Shown here piece by piece: positions 25,999-34,623 of a DNA stretch of 64,000 nucleotides (position 1 is its first letter; every line of letters begins with the position of its first letter). The notes beneath the pieces are model-generated. The model ran no database searches, was not told the origin of the DNA, and was given only the letters and a program-made list of their open reading frames with translations. The DNA is from Sphingorhabdus sp. 109 (GTDB taxonomy: Bacteria > Pseudomonadota > Alphaproteobacteria > Sphingomonadales > Sphingomonadaceae), in the NCBI RefSeq assembly GCF_902506555.1, contig NZ_LR732707.1, positions 2,813,290 through 2,877,289 of the forward strand. The letters run 5' to 3'. A program made the translations under genes and the position numbers.

Positions 25999-26172
25999 GA
26001 CCTGAGAAGCCTCTGGTCCGTGCAAAGCCCATCCATATGGTGGCTTGTGAGGGGGATGATCCAGCCAATCAGCCAATGGTTGCGCGCTTCGCCAAGGTGC
26101 GCGCCTTCCGGCATATCGGCATCTGCTATCTTCACGCCATTTTCCCTTGTGCGGCCCCGTACATGTCCCGGC

Positions 26173-27315
26173 TTATATTCCCTGTGTGTCGCCCTCGATC
26201 ACCGCGATCATGTCGCGGTTTACCCGGTGCACATCGAACCGTTCCCGTGCCAGACGATGGGACGCGTCTGACATCTTTAGCAACTCTCCGCAAGATGCGC
26301 TGGCCAGCCTGTCCATGGCCCCGGCCAACGCCGCCGCATCGCGCGGAGGCACCAGCATGCCGTTGCTCCCGCCGTCGAGTGTCTCGCGGCAACCGGGCAT
26401 GTCGGTGGTGATGATCAGCCGACCCAGCGCCAGCGCCTCGAGTAGCGAGCGCGGCACCCCTTCGCGATAATAGCTCGGCAGAACCACGACATGGGCTGCG
26501 CGCATCAGGGGCCGTACATCGGCGACCTGGCCGTGCCATGTCAGCACCTGCTCGGCCTGCCAGCGGTCGATCTCCTCGGCGGTCACGCTGTCCGGGTTGC
26601 TGTCGAGCCCGCCGATCAGGTCGAACTGCACCTGTGGATGGCGCTCGCGGGTGCGGCGCGCCGCCGCGGCAAATTCGCGCACGCCCTTAGAGGCGATCAT
26701 CCGCGCGACCAGCACGAAGCGCATCGGCCCGTCGGGCAGCGGCACCCGGGCGAAACGGTCGAGATCGATGCCCGAGCCATCGACAACCCGTGTCTGCGCA
26801 CCGGCCCCCACAATGGCGCGTTTGCGGAACAGCGCTAGATCGTCGCGATTCTGGAACACCACCATATCCGCGCGGTTAAGCGCGGCGCGATAGAGGCCCG
26901 AGACCAGCGCCGTCAGCAACCGTTGCCTGGCGCCCGTTCCCTCGTTGAACGACAGACCCAGCCCGGTAATCAGCGCCACGCGGCGCGGCACCCGCGCCAG
27001 CCAGGCCGCCAGCGTGCCCCAGATGACCGGCTTGACCGTATAGCCCATCATAACATCGGGCTGCAGCCGCCGCATCAGCCGCGCCAGCGCGGCGAGCAGG
27101 CGCAGATCGGCCAGCGGCGACAGGCCGGTGCGGTCCATCGGCACATCATGCGGGGTGATGCCCATCTCGCGCAACCGCTCCGCCTCGACGCTGCTGGCGC
27201 CAAGCCCCGGCGCCGCCGCATGGACCTCATGCCCGCGCGCCACCAGGGCCTGCAGCAGCGGCCCCCGGAAATTCAGCAGCGATCCGGCAAATCCGGCAAT
27301 GATTATGAAACGCAT
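26173..27315 (-). CDS. Glycosyltransferase family 4 (PglA-like)
   Basis: GT-B glycosyltransferase expected to add the second sugar to the lipid-linked unit made by the adjacent PglC-like enzyme. The 380-residue protein has an N-terminal acceptor domain (IIAGFAGSLLNFRGPLLQAL) and a C-terminal nucleotide-sugar domain with FVLVARMIASKGVREF and the EGVPRSLLEALALGRLIITTDMPGCRE region, where the first Glu is the usual catalytic residue. It is visibly more GC-rich than its neighbours. Gap to the PglC-like gene is about 170 bases. Confidence 0.88.
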   Translation of the reverse strand: MRFIIIAGFAGSLLNFRGPLLQALVARGHEVHAAAPGLGASSVEAERLREMGITPHDVPMDRTGLSPLADLRLLAALARLMRRLQPDVMMGYTVKPVIWGTLAAWLARVPRRVALITGLGLSFNEGTGARQRLLTALVSGLYRAALNRADMVVFQNRDDLALFRKRAIVGAGAQTRVVDGSGIDLDRFARVPLPDGPMRFVLVARMIASKGVREFAAAARRTRERHPQVQFDLIGGLDSNPDSVTAEEIDRWQAEQVLTWHGQVADVRPLMRAAHVVVLPSYYREGVPRSLLEALALGRLIITTDMPGCRETLDGGSNGMLVPPRDAAALAGAMDRLASASCGELLKMSDASHRLARERFDVHRVNRDMIAVIEGDTQGI

Positions 27316-27384
27316 GGGATTATCTGTTCTGCCGGTGTGCCACAGCGGAAGCGACGTTGACCTCGGGAGGATATTGCACGGTTC

Positions 27385-28518
27385 TCAGCCTTTCCGCCAA
27401 ACCACCCGGTTCACAAAATCGGTGTAGCTGTGGATGATCCGGACGATTTTCTCCGACACATTGTCCGGTGCATAATCATCGACCAGATGCAATGCCCGTT
27501 CCTCGCCGCGGGGCTGGGTCTGGAGGATTTCCAGACCTTGCAGCACGCGTTCTGGGTTCATGCCGACCATCATCACCGCCGCTTCCTCCATGCCTTCGGG
27601 CCGTTCGTGGGTTTCGCGGATATTGAGCGCAGGGAAATTGAGGATCGAGCTTTCCTCGGTGATCGTGCCGCTGTCCGACAGCACAGCGCGGGCGTTCATC
27701 TGCAGGGCGTTATAGTCGGAAAAGCCGAAGGGTTTCATCTGCTGCACCCGCGGGTCCAGTTTCGCGCCCGTGGCCTCGATCTTGTTGCGGGTGCGCGGGT
27801 GGGTGGAGAGGATCACCGGCAGTCCGAACCGATCGGGCAGCATGTTGAGAATTTCTACCAGCCCCTCGAACTGGCGCGGGTCCTCGATATTTTCCTCGCG
27901 GTGCGCGCTGACCACGAAATAGCCGTGCTTTTCCAGACCCAGCTGTTCCTGGACATTCGAGGCGGCAATCCGGTCGCCATAGGCGGACAGGACTTCGCGC
28001 ATCGGGCTGCCGGTGACGATCACCCGCTGCGGATCCAGCCCCTCGCGCAGCAGATATTCGCGCGCGATCTGGCTGTAGGTCAGGTTTATGTCGGCGGTAT
28101 GGTCGACGATCCGGCGATTGATCTCCTCGGGCACGCGCATGTCGAAACAGCGGTTTCCGGCTTCCATGTGGAAAGTGGGAATCTTCAGCCGCTTGGCGCT
28201 GATCACCGCGAGGCAGCTGTTGGTGTCGCCCAGCACCAGCACCGCGTCGGGCCGGTGTTCGGCGAGTATCTTTGCGGATTTGGCGATGATATTGCCGATT
28301 GTCTCGGCGGCGGTGTCGCCCGCCGCTTCCAGAAACACATCGGGCTGGCGCAGGCCGAGATCCTCGTAGAAAATCCCGTTGAGCTCATAATCGTAATTCT
28401 GCCCGGTGTGGACGATCAGATGGTCACAATGCCGGTCGAGCGCGCCCATGACCCGGGACAGCCGGATCAGCTCCGGCCGGGTGCCGACGATAGTGGCGAT
28501 TTTGAGTTTTTTTGTCAT
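27385..28518 (-). CDS. UDP-N-acetylglucosamine 2-epimerase family, FnlC/CapG type
   Basis: Predicted to catalyse the last step to UDP-N-acetyl-L-fucosamine, C2 epimerisation of UDP-L-PneNAc. The 377-residue enzyme begins MTKKLKIATIVGTRPELIRLS and shows LVHTGQNYDYELNG, VLGDTNSCLA, FHMEAGNRCFDMRVPEEINR and the C-terminal SDSGTITEESSILNFPALNIRETHERPEG, all typical of the WecB/FnlC family. The ATG at 28518 overlaps the stop of the upstream methyltransferase by 4 nt; the longer frame runs through that gene. FnlA- and FnlB-type genes upstream complete the pathway. Confidence 0.9.
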   Translation of the reverse strand: MTKKLKIATIVGTRPELIRLSRVMGALDRHCDHLIVHTGQNYDYELNGIFYEDLGLRQPDVFLEAAGDTAAETIGNIIAKSAKILAEHRPDAVLVLGDTNSCLAVISAKRLKIPTFHMEAGNRCFDMRVPEEINRRIVDHTADINLTYSQIAREYLLREGLDPQRVIVTGSPMREVLSAYGDRIAASNVQEQLGLEKHGYFVVSAHREENIEDPRQFEGLVEILNMLPDRFGLPVILSTHPRTRNKIEATGAKLDPRVQQMKPFGFSDYNALQMNARAVLSDSGTITEESSILNFPALNIRETHERPEGMEEAAVMMVGMNPERVLQGLEILQTQPRGEERALHLVDDYAPDNVSEKIVRIIHSYTDFVNRVVWRKG

Positions 28519-29204
28519 TTGTCCTGTTCTTCCTGAACGCGTAGAATGATCGCCGAAATTTGGTAGTTTTTGACGAGGTAGCTCAGGCCCGAAGCGCGCG
28601 ACCTGGTTCTTTCGATTCCACCACGAAACGTTACCATTCGCGCGATGTCGCCCGCTATTGATTTTAGCGACTGAAATGATGTTCTCGTGCGGCGCAGGTC
28701 GGACCATCGTCCGCCATCCACCAGAATCTCGCTGTCCACAATCCGGGTACCAGGAAACAGAGCATGTATTTCCTCCGGGGATGGCCGGAACATCGTGTCA
28801 ATCGGATCAAGATGATAGGGATAATCGTAGGGCACTGTAACGATGATATATCCGCCCGGTCGAACAAAGCTCTTGCAGGCGTCGGCGAATGCGGCGGGAT
28901 CAACAAGATGTTCGAGAAGATTGCAAAGCAGAAGCGATTTAGCCTGGACGTCTTGAAGTTTCGCGCAGACATCCGGATCGAAAATATCGCCGACGATCTC
29001 GACGCCTTCGGCATCTCGAAGATCGGTAGTGACAATCCGTACGCCTCTTTCCCGCAGTGGAGCATGAACAAACTGCTCGATATGGGGCTTTGCAATTGTT
29101 CGGAATGCGAGACTGGAGGAACCGATTTCCAGCAGCGGTGACAATTCCGCAACATCCATTTCGGCCAGATGTTCTTGTAACCATCTTGATTCGATCAGTC
29201 TCAT
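28515..29204 (-). CDS. SAM-dependent methyltransferase
   Basis: Class I methyltransferase of 229 residues, inserted between the FnlB- and FnlC-type genes and coupled to the latter by a 4-nt overlap. The SAM-binding region is LLEIGSSSLAFRTI (motif I variant), with VGDIFDP and LLCNLLEHLVDPAAFADACKSFVRPGGYIIVTVPYDYP. It probably methylates a sugar of the repeat unit, since all neighbours act on nucleotide sugars or glycans. The substrate cannot be told from sequence. Confidence 0.78.
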   Translation of the reverse strand: MRLIESRWLQEHLAEMDVAELSPLLEIGSSSLAFRTIAKPHIEQFVHAPLRERGVRIVTTDLRDAEGVEIVGDIFDPDVCAKLQDVQAKSLLLCNLLEHLVDPAAFADACKSFVRPGGYIIVTVPYDYPYHLDPIDTMFRPSPEEIHALFPGTRIVDSEILVDGGRWSDLRRTRTSFQSLKSIAGDIARMVTFRGGIERTRSRASGLSYLVKNYQISAIILRVQEEQDK

Positions 29205-29226
29205 ATATTCTATCCCGAAAATTGCA

Positions 29227-30336
29227 TCATGAAGTCAGCCGGTGCGCAATCGTATCCGGACGGTCCCGGTCGAACAGCTCGTTGGCCCAGAGCATGCAGA
29301 TCAGCTCGTCCTCGCCGATATTGGTGATGTCATGGCTCCAGCCCGGCACGGTTTCCACGACGATGGATTCCGCGCCATATGTGTCGAGCGCGTGGGTCTC
29401 GCCGCTGTCCATATTGTAGAAACGGAACCGCGCCCGCCCTTTCAGGACGAGGAATTTCTCGGTCTTTGCATGGTGATAATGGCCGCCGCGGGTGACTCCG
29501 GGACCGGCGGTGAAAAAGCTGAACTGGCCCGAATGTTCGGTTCGCAGCATTTCGGCGAAGACACCGCGCTCGTCGCCGTGGCGGGTGACGGGATAGGCGA
29601 AATCATCCACCGGCAGATAGCTGATATAGGTGGCATAGAGCGCCCGCCCGAGACCGGTGCCGGTTTCGCCCACCGTGTGCGTCTCGCGGATGGCGCGATA
29701 TTCGCGCAACCGGTCTGCGAGCTCCTGCAGGGTGATGCGATATTCCGGCGCGATTGCAGTGATCTGGGCGCCGCTGCCCGGCGAGGCCAGCCAGGCCAGC
29801 CAGCCGGTGATCACGTCATCGACATGGACCAGCCGGACCTCGGCGTCCGGAGCGCTGATCGTGATCGGCAGATCGCGGGCGATATTGTGGCAGAAGGTGG
29901 CGACGACCGAATTGTAATCCGGGCGGCACCATTTGCCGAACACATTGACCAGCCGGCAGATATTGACCGGCGCGCCGCTGTCGCTGGCCAGCGCCTGAAG
30001 ATGGGTTTCCGCGTTCGCCTTGGTCCGGCCATAAGGCGTGTCGCGATCCACCTGGATGGTGGACGCCGCAATCACCGGAATGGCAGCGGACCGGTCGCGC
30101 AGCAATGCGCACAGCTGCGCGGTATAATGATCGTTGATTTCCTCGAATTCCGCTTCCGTGTCCGGCCGGTTGGCGCCGGCCAGATGGACCACCGCTTCCG
30201 CCTGCTTCACCATGTCGGCCAGATCGGCGTCGCTGGTGGCGCGGGTCGCGCCAAGCACGTCATGGCCTGCTTCGCGCAGGCGCAGCGCCAGATTGCGGCC
30301 GATGAAACCATTTGCTCCGGTAATCAGGACCTGCAT
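29227..30336 (-). CDS. FnlB/CapF-type bifunctional epimerase/reductase with C-terminal cupin
   Basis: Second step of UDP-L-FucNAc synthesis: 3-epimerisation and 4-keto reduction. The 369-residue protein has an N-terminal SDR domain with TGANGFIGRNLALRLREAG and a YGRTKANAE active-site segment (YxxxK), and a C-terminal cupin (about 245-365) with RGGHYHHAKTEKFLVLKGRARFRF. This fusion is the mark of CapF. It lies 1 nt after the FnlA-type gene. Confidence 0.93.
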   Translation of the reverse strand: MQVLITGANGFIGRNLALRLREAGHDVLGATRATSDADLADMVKQAEAVVHLAGANRPDTEAEFEEINDHYTAQLCALLRDRSAAIPVIAASTIQVDRDTPYGRTKANAETHLQALASDSGAPVNICRLVNVFGKWCRPDYNSVVATFCHNIARDLPITISAPDAEVRLVHVDDVITGWLAWLASPGSGAQITAIAPEYRITLQELADRLREYRAIRETHTVGETGTGLGRALYATYISYLPVDDFAYPVTRHGDERGVFAEMLRTEHSGQFSFFTAGPGVTRGGHYHHAKTEKFLVLKGRARFRFYNMDSGETHALDTYGAESIVVETVPGWSHDITNIGEDELICMLWANELFDRDRPDTIAHRLTS

Positions 30337-30337
30337 G

Positions 30338-31372
30338 TCAAACCTCGGAATCTGCCGGTTCGCCGGCCATCGTGGAACGGATGAAGGGAAGCTGCAGCAG
30401 CAGCTCTTTCATGCCCTCGACATCAAGCTGTTGCGTGTTTTCCGACGTATAGTCAAAGGATTCGCTGATCCGGCTTTCCCCGGATTCGACATAGACGCCG
30501 TAATTCAGGTCGCGCATGTCGGCCGGAACGCGATAATATTCTCCCAGATCAACCGATTGGGCGAGCTCCTCGCGCGAGAGCAGGGTCTCGTGCTTTTTCT
30601 CGCCGTGGCGGGTGCCGAGTATATGGATCGGATGGTCGGGTTTCCCGAACAGGTCCAGCAGTGCTTCGGCCAGGACCCTGATCGTCGCGGCCGGCGCCTT
30701 CTGCACCAGCACATCGCCCGTCGCCCCGTGTTCATAGCCGAACAGGACCAGATCGACGGCGTGGTCCAGCGTCATCATGAAGCGGGTCATGTCGGGATCG
30801 GTGATGGTCAGCGGCTCGCCCGCCTGGATCTGGCGCACGAACAGCGGAATGACCGAGCCGCGCGAGGCCATGACATTGCCATAGCGGGTGCAGCAGATGG
30901 TCATGCGCTCCGGGTCGATCGCGCGGGCCTTGCCGGTGGCGACCTTTTCCATCATCGCCTTGGACGTGCCCATCGCATTGATCGGATAGACCGCCTTGTC
31001 GGTGGACAGGCAGATCATCCGCCTGACGCCGGAGCGATGCGCCGCATCGATCGTGTTGGCAGTGCCCAGGACATTGGTGTTCACAGCTTCGAGCGGAAAG
31101 AATTCGCAGGACGGAACCTGTTTCAGCGCCGCCGCGTGAAACACGAAATCGACGCCGTGCATGGCGTCCGAGAGGCTGTCCCGGCTGCGCACGTCGCCGA
31201 GGAAGAATTTGAGCTTGTCGTTGCGATACAGCTTGCGCATATCGTCCTGCTTCTTCTCGTCGCGGCTGAAGATACGGATTTCGCGGACATTGCTGTCCAG
31301 AAAGCGCCGCACCACGGCATTGCCAAAACTGCCGGTGCCGCCGGTGATCATCAGGCAAACATCATCTAACAT
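30338..31372 (-). CDS. FnlA/CapE-type UDP-GlcNAc 4,6-dehydratase / epimerase
   Basis: First enzyme of UDP-L-FucNAc synthesis, acting on UDP-GlcNAc. The 344-residue SDR shows ITGGTGSFGNAVVRRFL at its N-terminus, the CapE-type block FSRDEKKQDDMRKLY, the VFHAAALKQVPSCEFFPLEA region and an active-site MxxxK (GTSKAMMEKV) in place of YxxxK, as in FlaA1/CapE enzymes. Three in-frame ATGs (31381, 31378, 31372) lie at the end of the upstream glycosyltransferase gene; 31372 has the best spacing (9 nt) to GGAGA. Confidence 0.93.
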   Translation of the reverse strand: MLDDVCLMITGGTGSFGNAVVRRFLDSNVREIRIFSRDEKKQDDMRKLYRNDKLKFFLGDVRSRDSLSDAMHGVDFVFHAAALKQVPSCEFFPLEAVNTNVLGTANTIDAAHRSGVRRMICLSTDKAVYPINAMGTSKAMMEKVATGKARAIDPERMTICCTRYGNVMASRGSVIPLFVRQIQAGEPLTITDPDMTRFMMTLDHAVDLVLFGYEHGATGDVLVQKAPAATIRVLAEALLDLFGKPDHPIHILGTRHGEKKHETLLSREELAQSVDLGEYYRVPADMRDLNYGVYVESGESRISESFDYTSENTQQLDVEGMKELLLQLPFIRSTMAGEPADSEV

Positions 31373-32600
31373 GAACATCATTCTCCATAAGGGTCCGGTC
31401 GGGGCCGGGCGCGTTGCATTGCGCCAGCAGACGGACAAGGGCTTCGCTGTGAACTTTATAATCAAAATCGGCTTCGGCTGTCGCGCGAGCGGCGCGGCGC
31501 ATCGCCGACAATTGTGCCGGATCGAGCGTCAGCGCCCGCTCGAGAATATTCGCCAGGTCGCCGGGGTCGTGGGATGGGCAGACCAGACCGTTGACACCAT
31601 CGTCCAGATGCTCTGCAAGGTCCGAAGTCAGGTTGGTGATCACCGGCGTCCCGAGGCTGAGACTCTCGCCGAACTTGGTCGGGAAGCCGGCGGTCGACAC
31701 CCGGTTGATCCGGCGCAGAAAGATGGTGAAATCGGCAGCGCGCGTGATCGCGACCGATTGCTCGTGCGTGACCCGGCCGTGCAGCGTCAGACCCGGAGGC
31801 ACGGCATCGTGGCCGTGCAGGCCGGGCAGGGCCAGCACTTCCGCCGCAGTTGGGCCGGCGATATCGAGGCGGATGCGCGCCCCTTCCGGGTCGAGCCGCA
31901 TCAGGGCGGTGACGACCGTGTCGAGCAGATCGTTCGAGGCCGACCCGCAATAGGAGAGGTGCAGCCGGCCGTCATCTGACCGGTTCTCCAGCACCGGTTC
32001 CAGCGCCGTGACGTCGAGAGTGGGCGGCACTTGCGCGACCGCGAGCCCGCGCCGCCGGTAATAGTCGGCGAGATAGGAGGAGATCGCGACCACGCCGTCC
32101 AGCCGGGGGATCAACACGCGCATCGCCAGTTCGATATTCCACAGATAGGGCGACTTCAGAAAGCCGGCGGTGCTGCTGGCCGTATACCATTCAACGGCGT
32201 CGAAGATCAGCGGGATATTGCGCCGCCGGGCCATGCCGGTCAGCTGCAGCAAATAGGGTGAATAGCCGCTGTACAATATGATCGCGGCGGGCGGCGTTGG
32301 CGCGCGCGCGATCCAGTCCCGCGTGCGGCTGCCGGTAAAGATATAGCGGGCCCGCTTCAGCGCGCGCGGCAGATGCTCGGCATCGCGCTCGCCGGTCGAG
32401 GCGAGGCTGATCCCCGGAGCGAAAGGCCGCGCATCGCCGCCCGAGCGGTCGATCTGGGCCGAGATGATCGTCACCCGATAGCCAGCCGCGACCAGCGACT
32501 GGGCGTTGCCCAGCACGCGCCGCGCGCCCGCCCCGCCTTCGGGAAAGTCGAAGGGGACGACATAGGCGATCCAGGGGGAGTGATGAGTCTTTTGGCTCAC
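31362..32600 (-). CDS. Glycosyltransferase family 4
   Basis: GT-B glycosyltransferase of 412 residues, with PFDFPEGGAGARRVLGNAQSL at the N-terminus and a C-terminal donor domain containing LHLSYCGSASNDLLDTV and PTKFGESLSLGTPVITNL. It directly precedes the FnlA/B/C genes, the position held by the L-FucNAc transferase WbuB in E. coli loci, which makes it a candidate for adding FucNAc; sequence alone does not prove this. It starts with GTG, overlapping the stop of the acyltransferase gene by 4 nt. Confidence 0.85.
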   Translation of the reverse strand: MSQKTHHSPWIAYVVPFDFPEGGAGARRVLGNAQSLVAAGYRVTIISAQIDRSGGDARPFAPGISLASTGERDAEHLPRALKRARYIFTGSRTRDWIARAPTPPAAIILYSGYSPYLLQLTGMARRRNIPLIFDAVEWYTASSTAGFLKSPYLWNIELAMRVLIPRLDGVVAISSYLADYYRRRGLAVAQVPPTLDVTALEPVLENRSDDGRLHLSYCGSASNDLLDTVVTALMRLDPEGARIRLDIAGPTAAEVLALPGLHGHDAVPPGLTLHGRVTHEQSVAITRAADFTIFLRRINRVSTAGFPTKFGESLSLGTPVITNLTSDLAEHLDDGVNGLVCPSHDPGDLANILERALTLDPAQLSAMRRAARATAEADFDYKVHSEALVRLLAQCNAPGPDRTLMENDVHVR

Positions 32601-34483
32601 AATGGATTTAATCCCGAAAATTGAGGTGCGGAGAAAAGGCGATATCCCAAGTATGATGCTCCCGCGGGCGTCAGGTGCCGACCGTCGTAGGTGATTATCC
32701 TTCCAGATTCATTGAACGCTGGGCAGCGATTGCCGTCGCAGAGTATAGTCAACGGGTCCACAAACACCTCTTTCCCAAGTGCGTCAGATAACATGCCATT
32801 GGCTGCCAAAGCGCCCTTTCGGGGTCGCACACGGAGATCCACCGCGTCAGTCAGGCTATTCTGGATGAGGATTTTTCGATCACGTTCGAAATCCTTCGTA
32901 CCAATCACTCGCAGCACCGCATCACTGCGCGAACTTAATGCTTTGATAGTGGCAACGGAGGAATCCATCCTACGACTGTTCCAAAAGAACGCCATTAAAA
33001 TGATGTCGGCTTGATCAATGCGTGAATCCGTGCGGAGCTGCTGCCACGCCTCGCGACAACGAGAGAGATAGCGTGCTGATATCTTGGCTTCAGCTTCTTT
33101 TCCGCCCAAACTAGCTCCGCAACGCGCAGGTATATTCAAGGCAGCAATCTGATCATCTGCAAATGCGTGGTTTGCGCGGATCATGTTGAACAAATCTTGA
33201 GAAAAGGAATCGCCGATGATCAGCACCCGTCGTCCTGATGCCTTGCTTTCGAAAGACCGCGCCAAAGCCTCCGCATATTCGGAGCTGTCTGTATAATCCG
33301 TGGAATCAGCTGCTGAGATGGCGACAACATCGCGTTGCCATGTTGGATAGCTATCAGCAAAACCGGCCCGAGCGAGAATAATTGTAGCGGCAAGAATGCA
33401 TATTGCGGCCGTCGATATCACCCATGTCAGTAAAAGCTTGGAGGGCATGCGCTGACGATCCCGGAAGGGCCTTTCTATCCATCGCCAACTAATTGCAGCT
33501 AAAATGAAAGTCACAACCGATAGTAGGAGTAGCACCGATAATGGCGCCTCTCCACCGAAATGTAGACGGGCAAACACGAACAGCGGCTGATGCCACAAAT
33601 AAGCGCTGTAGCTTACAAGACCAATCGAGACGACAAAAGGTAAGGAAAGCACCTTACCGGAGCCGCTCGTAGGTCGTGAAAATCCAATCACTAGCGCCGT
33701 GCCAACCACAGGGATCAGCGCATATCGACCTGGAAAAGGCGTGATTTCAGAAAATAGAGGAACCGAAATTGCGATCATCGCGAGGCCTATCCAGCCAGCC
33801 ATGGCCGCAGGGCCCGGGAACCGAACAACTGCTGTATCGAGCCGACTGAAATGCATAGACACCAGTGCTCCCATACCCAGTTCCCAAGCCCGGGTCGGCA
33901 AAATGAAAAACGCTACATCGGGTTGGCGCGTGGACATCCAGTCAGCGAGTATAAAGCTGATCAAAACAATCGCCCAGAGGAGCCCAAAAACCCATCGGCG
34001 ACCCAACCGCGCTGCCAGCATCAGCAGAGCGGGCACAACGAAATAGAACTGTTCTTCTACCGCAAGGCTCCAGAAATGAAGTAGCGGTTTTAGTTCAGAT
34101 GCCGTTTGGAAGTATCCGCTCGACAGCAAGAAGTGTATGTTTGCAGCAAATAGCTGTGTGGCTATCAGGCTTTTTGCATAATCGACCAGTTGATCGGGGT
34201 ACATGGTCAGCAGAGCCACAGGTATTGTCAGCACCGAAACCAGCAACAATGGGGGGAGTATTCGGCGAATTCGCCTCTCATAGAAATTGCGGTAGGAAAA
34301 TTTCCCGGCTTCGATATCGCTCAGAATTATCCGTGTAATCAGAAAGCCACTGATGACGAAAAATACATCGACACCCACAAAGCCGCCGGAGAAGCCTGGC
34401 ATGTCCGCGTGGTAAAATAGCACGACCAGAACGGCGACCGCACGTAGACCATCAATCTCTGGTCGGTAATTGCGCGCATTCAT
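32597..34483 (-). CDS. OafA/YrhL-type acyltransferase with C-terminal SGNH domain
   Basis: Inner-membrane O-acyltransferase predicted to acetylate the polysaccharide. The 628-residue protein starts RPEIDGLRAVAVLVVLFYHA, the acyltransferase-3 signature, with ten to eleven membrane helices (about 1-370, including GVDVFFVISGFLITR) and an SGNH-like periplasmic domain (about 390-628) whose nucleophile lies in IGDSFSQDL. Base composition is lower in GC than its neighbours, suggesting separate acquisition. The ATG at 34483 overlaps the stop of a glycosyltransferase remnant (ATGA). Confidence 0.9.
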   Translation of the reverse strand: MNARNYRPEIDGLRAVAVLVVLFYHADMPGFSGGFVGVDVFFVISGFLITRIILSDIEAGKFSYRNFYERRIRRILPPLLLVSVLTIPVALLTMYPDQLVDYAKSLIATQLFAANIHFLLSSGYFQTASELKPLLHFWSLAVEEQFYFVVPALLMLAARLGRRWVFGLLWAIVLISFILADWMSTRQPDVAFFILPTRAWELGMGALVSMHFSRLDTAVVRFPGPAAMAGWIGLAMIAISVPLFSEITPFPGRYALIPVVGTALVIGFSRPTSGSGKVLSLPFVVSIGLVSYSAYLWHQPLFVFARLHFGGEAPLSVLLLLSVVTFILAAISWRWIERPFRDRQRMPSKLLLTWVISTAAICILAATIILARAGFADSYPTWQRDVVAISAADSTDYTDSSEYAEALARSFESKASGRRVLIIGDSFSQDLFNMIRANHAFADDQIAALNIPARCGASLGGKEAEAKISARYLSRCREAWQQLRTDSRIDQADIILMAFFWNSRRMDSSVATIKALSSRSDAVLRVIGTKDFERDRKILIQNSLTDAVDLRVRPRKGALAANGMLSDALGKEVFVDPLTILCDGNRCPAFNESGRIITYDGRHLTPAGASYLGYRLFSAPQFSGLNPL

Positions 34484-34623
34484 CTTGAGCACCTATCCAG
34501 CTCTTTGATCCCCTTGATCAATGCCGAGAGCGCATCCAGCTGGCTAGCGTCGTCAAGCAGTACAGCAGAACAGCGACCGTTCGTTAGTGCAGGGCGCTTT
34601 AGTTGGCTACCAATAGAGAGCAT
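34480..34623 (-). pseudogene. C-terminal remnant of a family 4 glycosyltransferase
   Basis: A 47-codon frame ending in TGA that overlaps the acyltransferase ATG in an ATGA, the coupling expected of an intact upstream gene. Its sequence LTNGRCSAVLLDDASQLD is clearly related to LSNDRLPAALLDDAHKLD at the C-terminus of the glycosyltransferase at 35506-36621. The rest of the gene is missing: its place is taken by the sulfotransferase gene, whose 3' end overlaps this frame. This points to a deletion or replacement that left only the last ~45 codons. Confidence 0.65.

Noticed and set aside
27430-30384. Two long plus-strand frames (27430-28536 and 29242-30384)
   Set aside because: Antisense to the FnlC- and FnlB-type genes, which show full family motifs on the minus strand.
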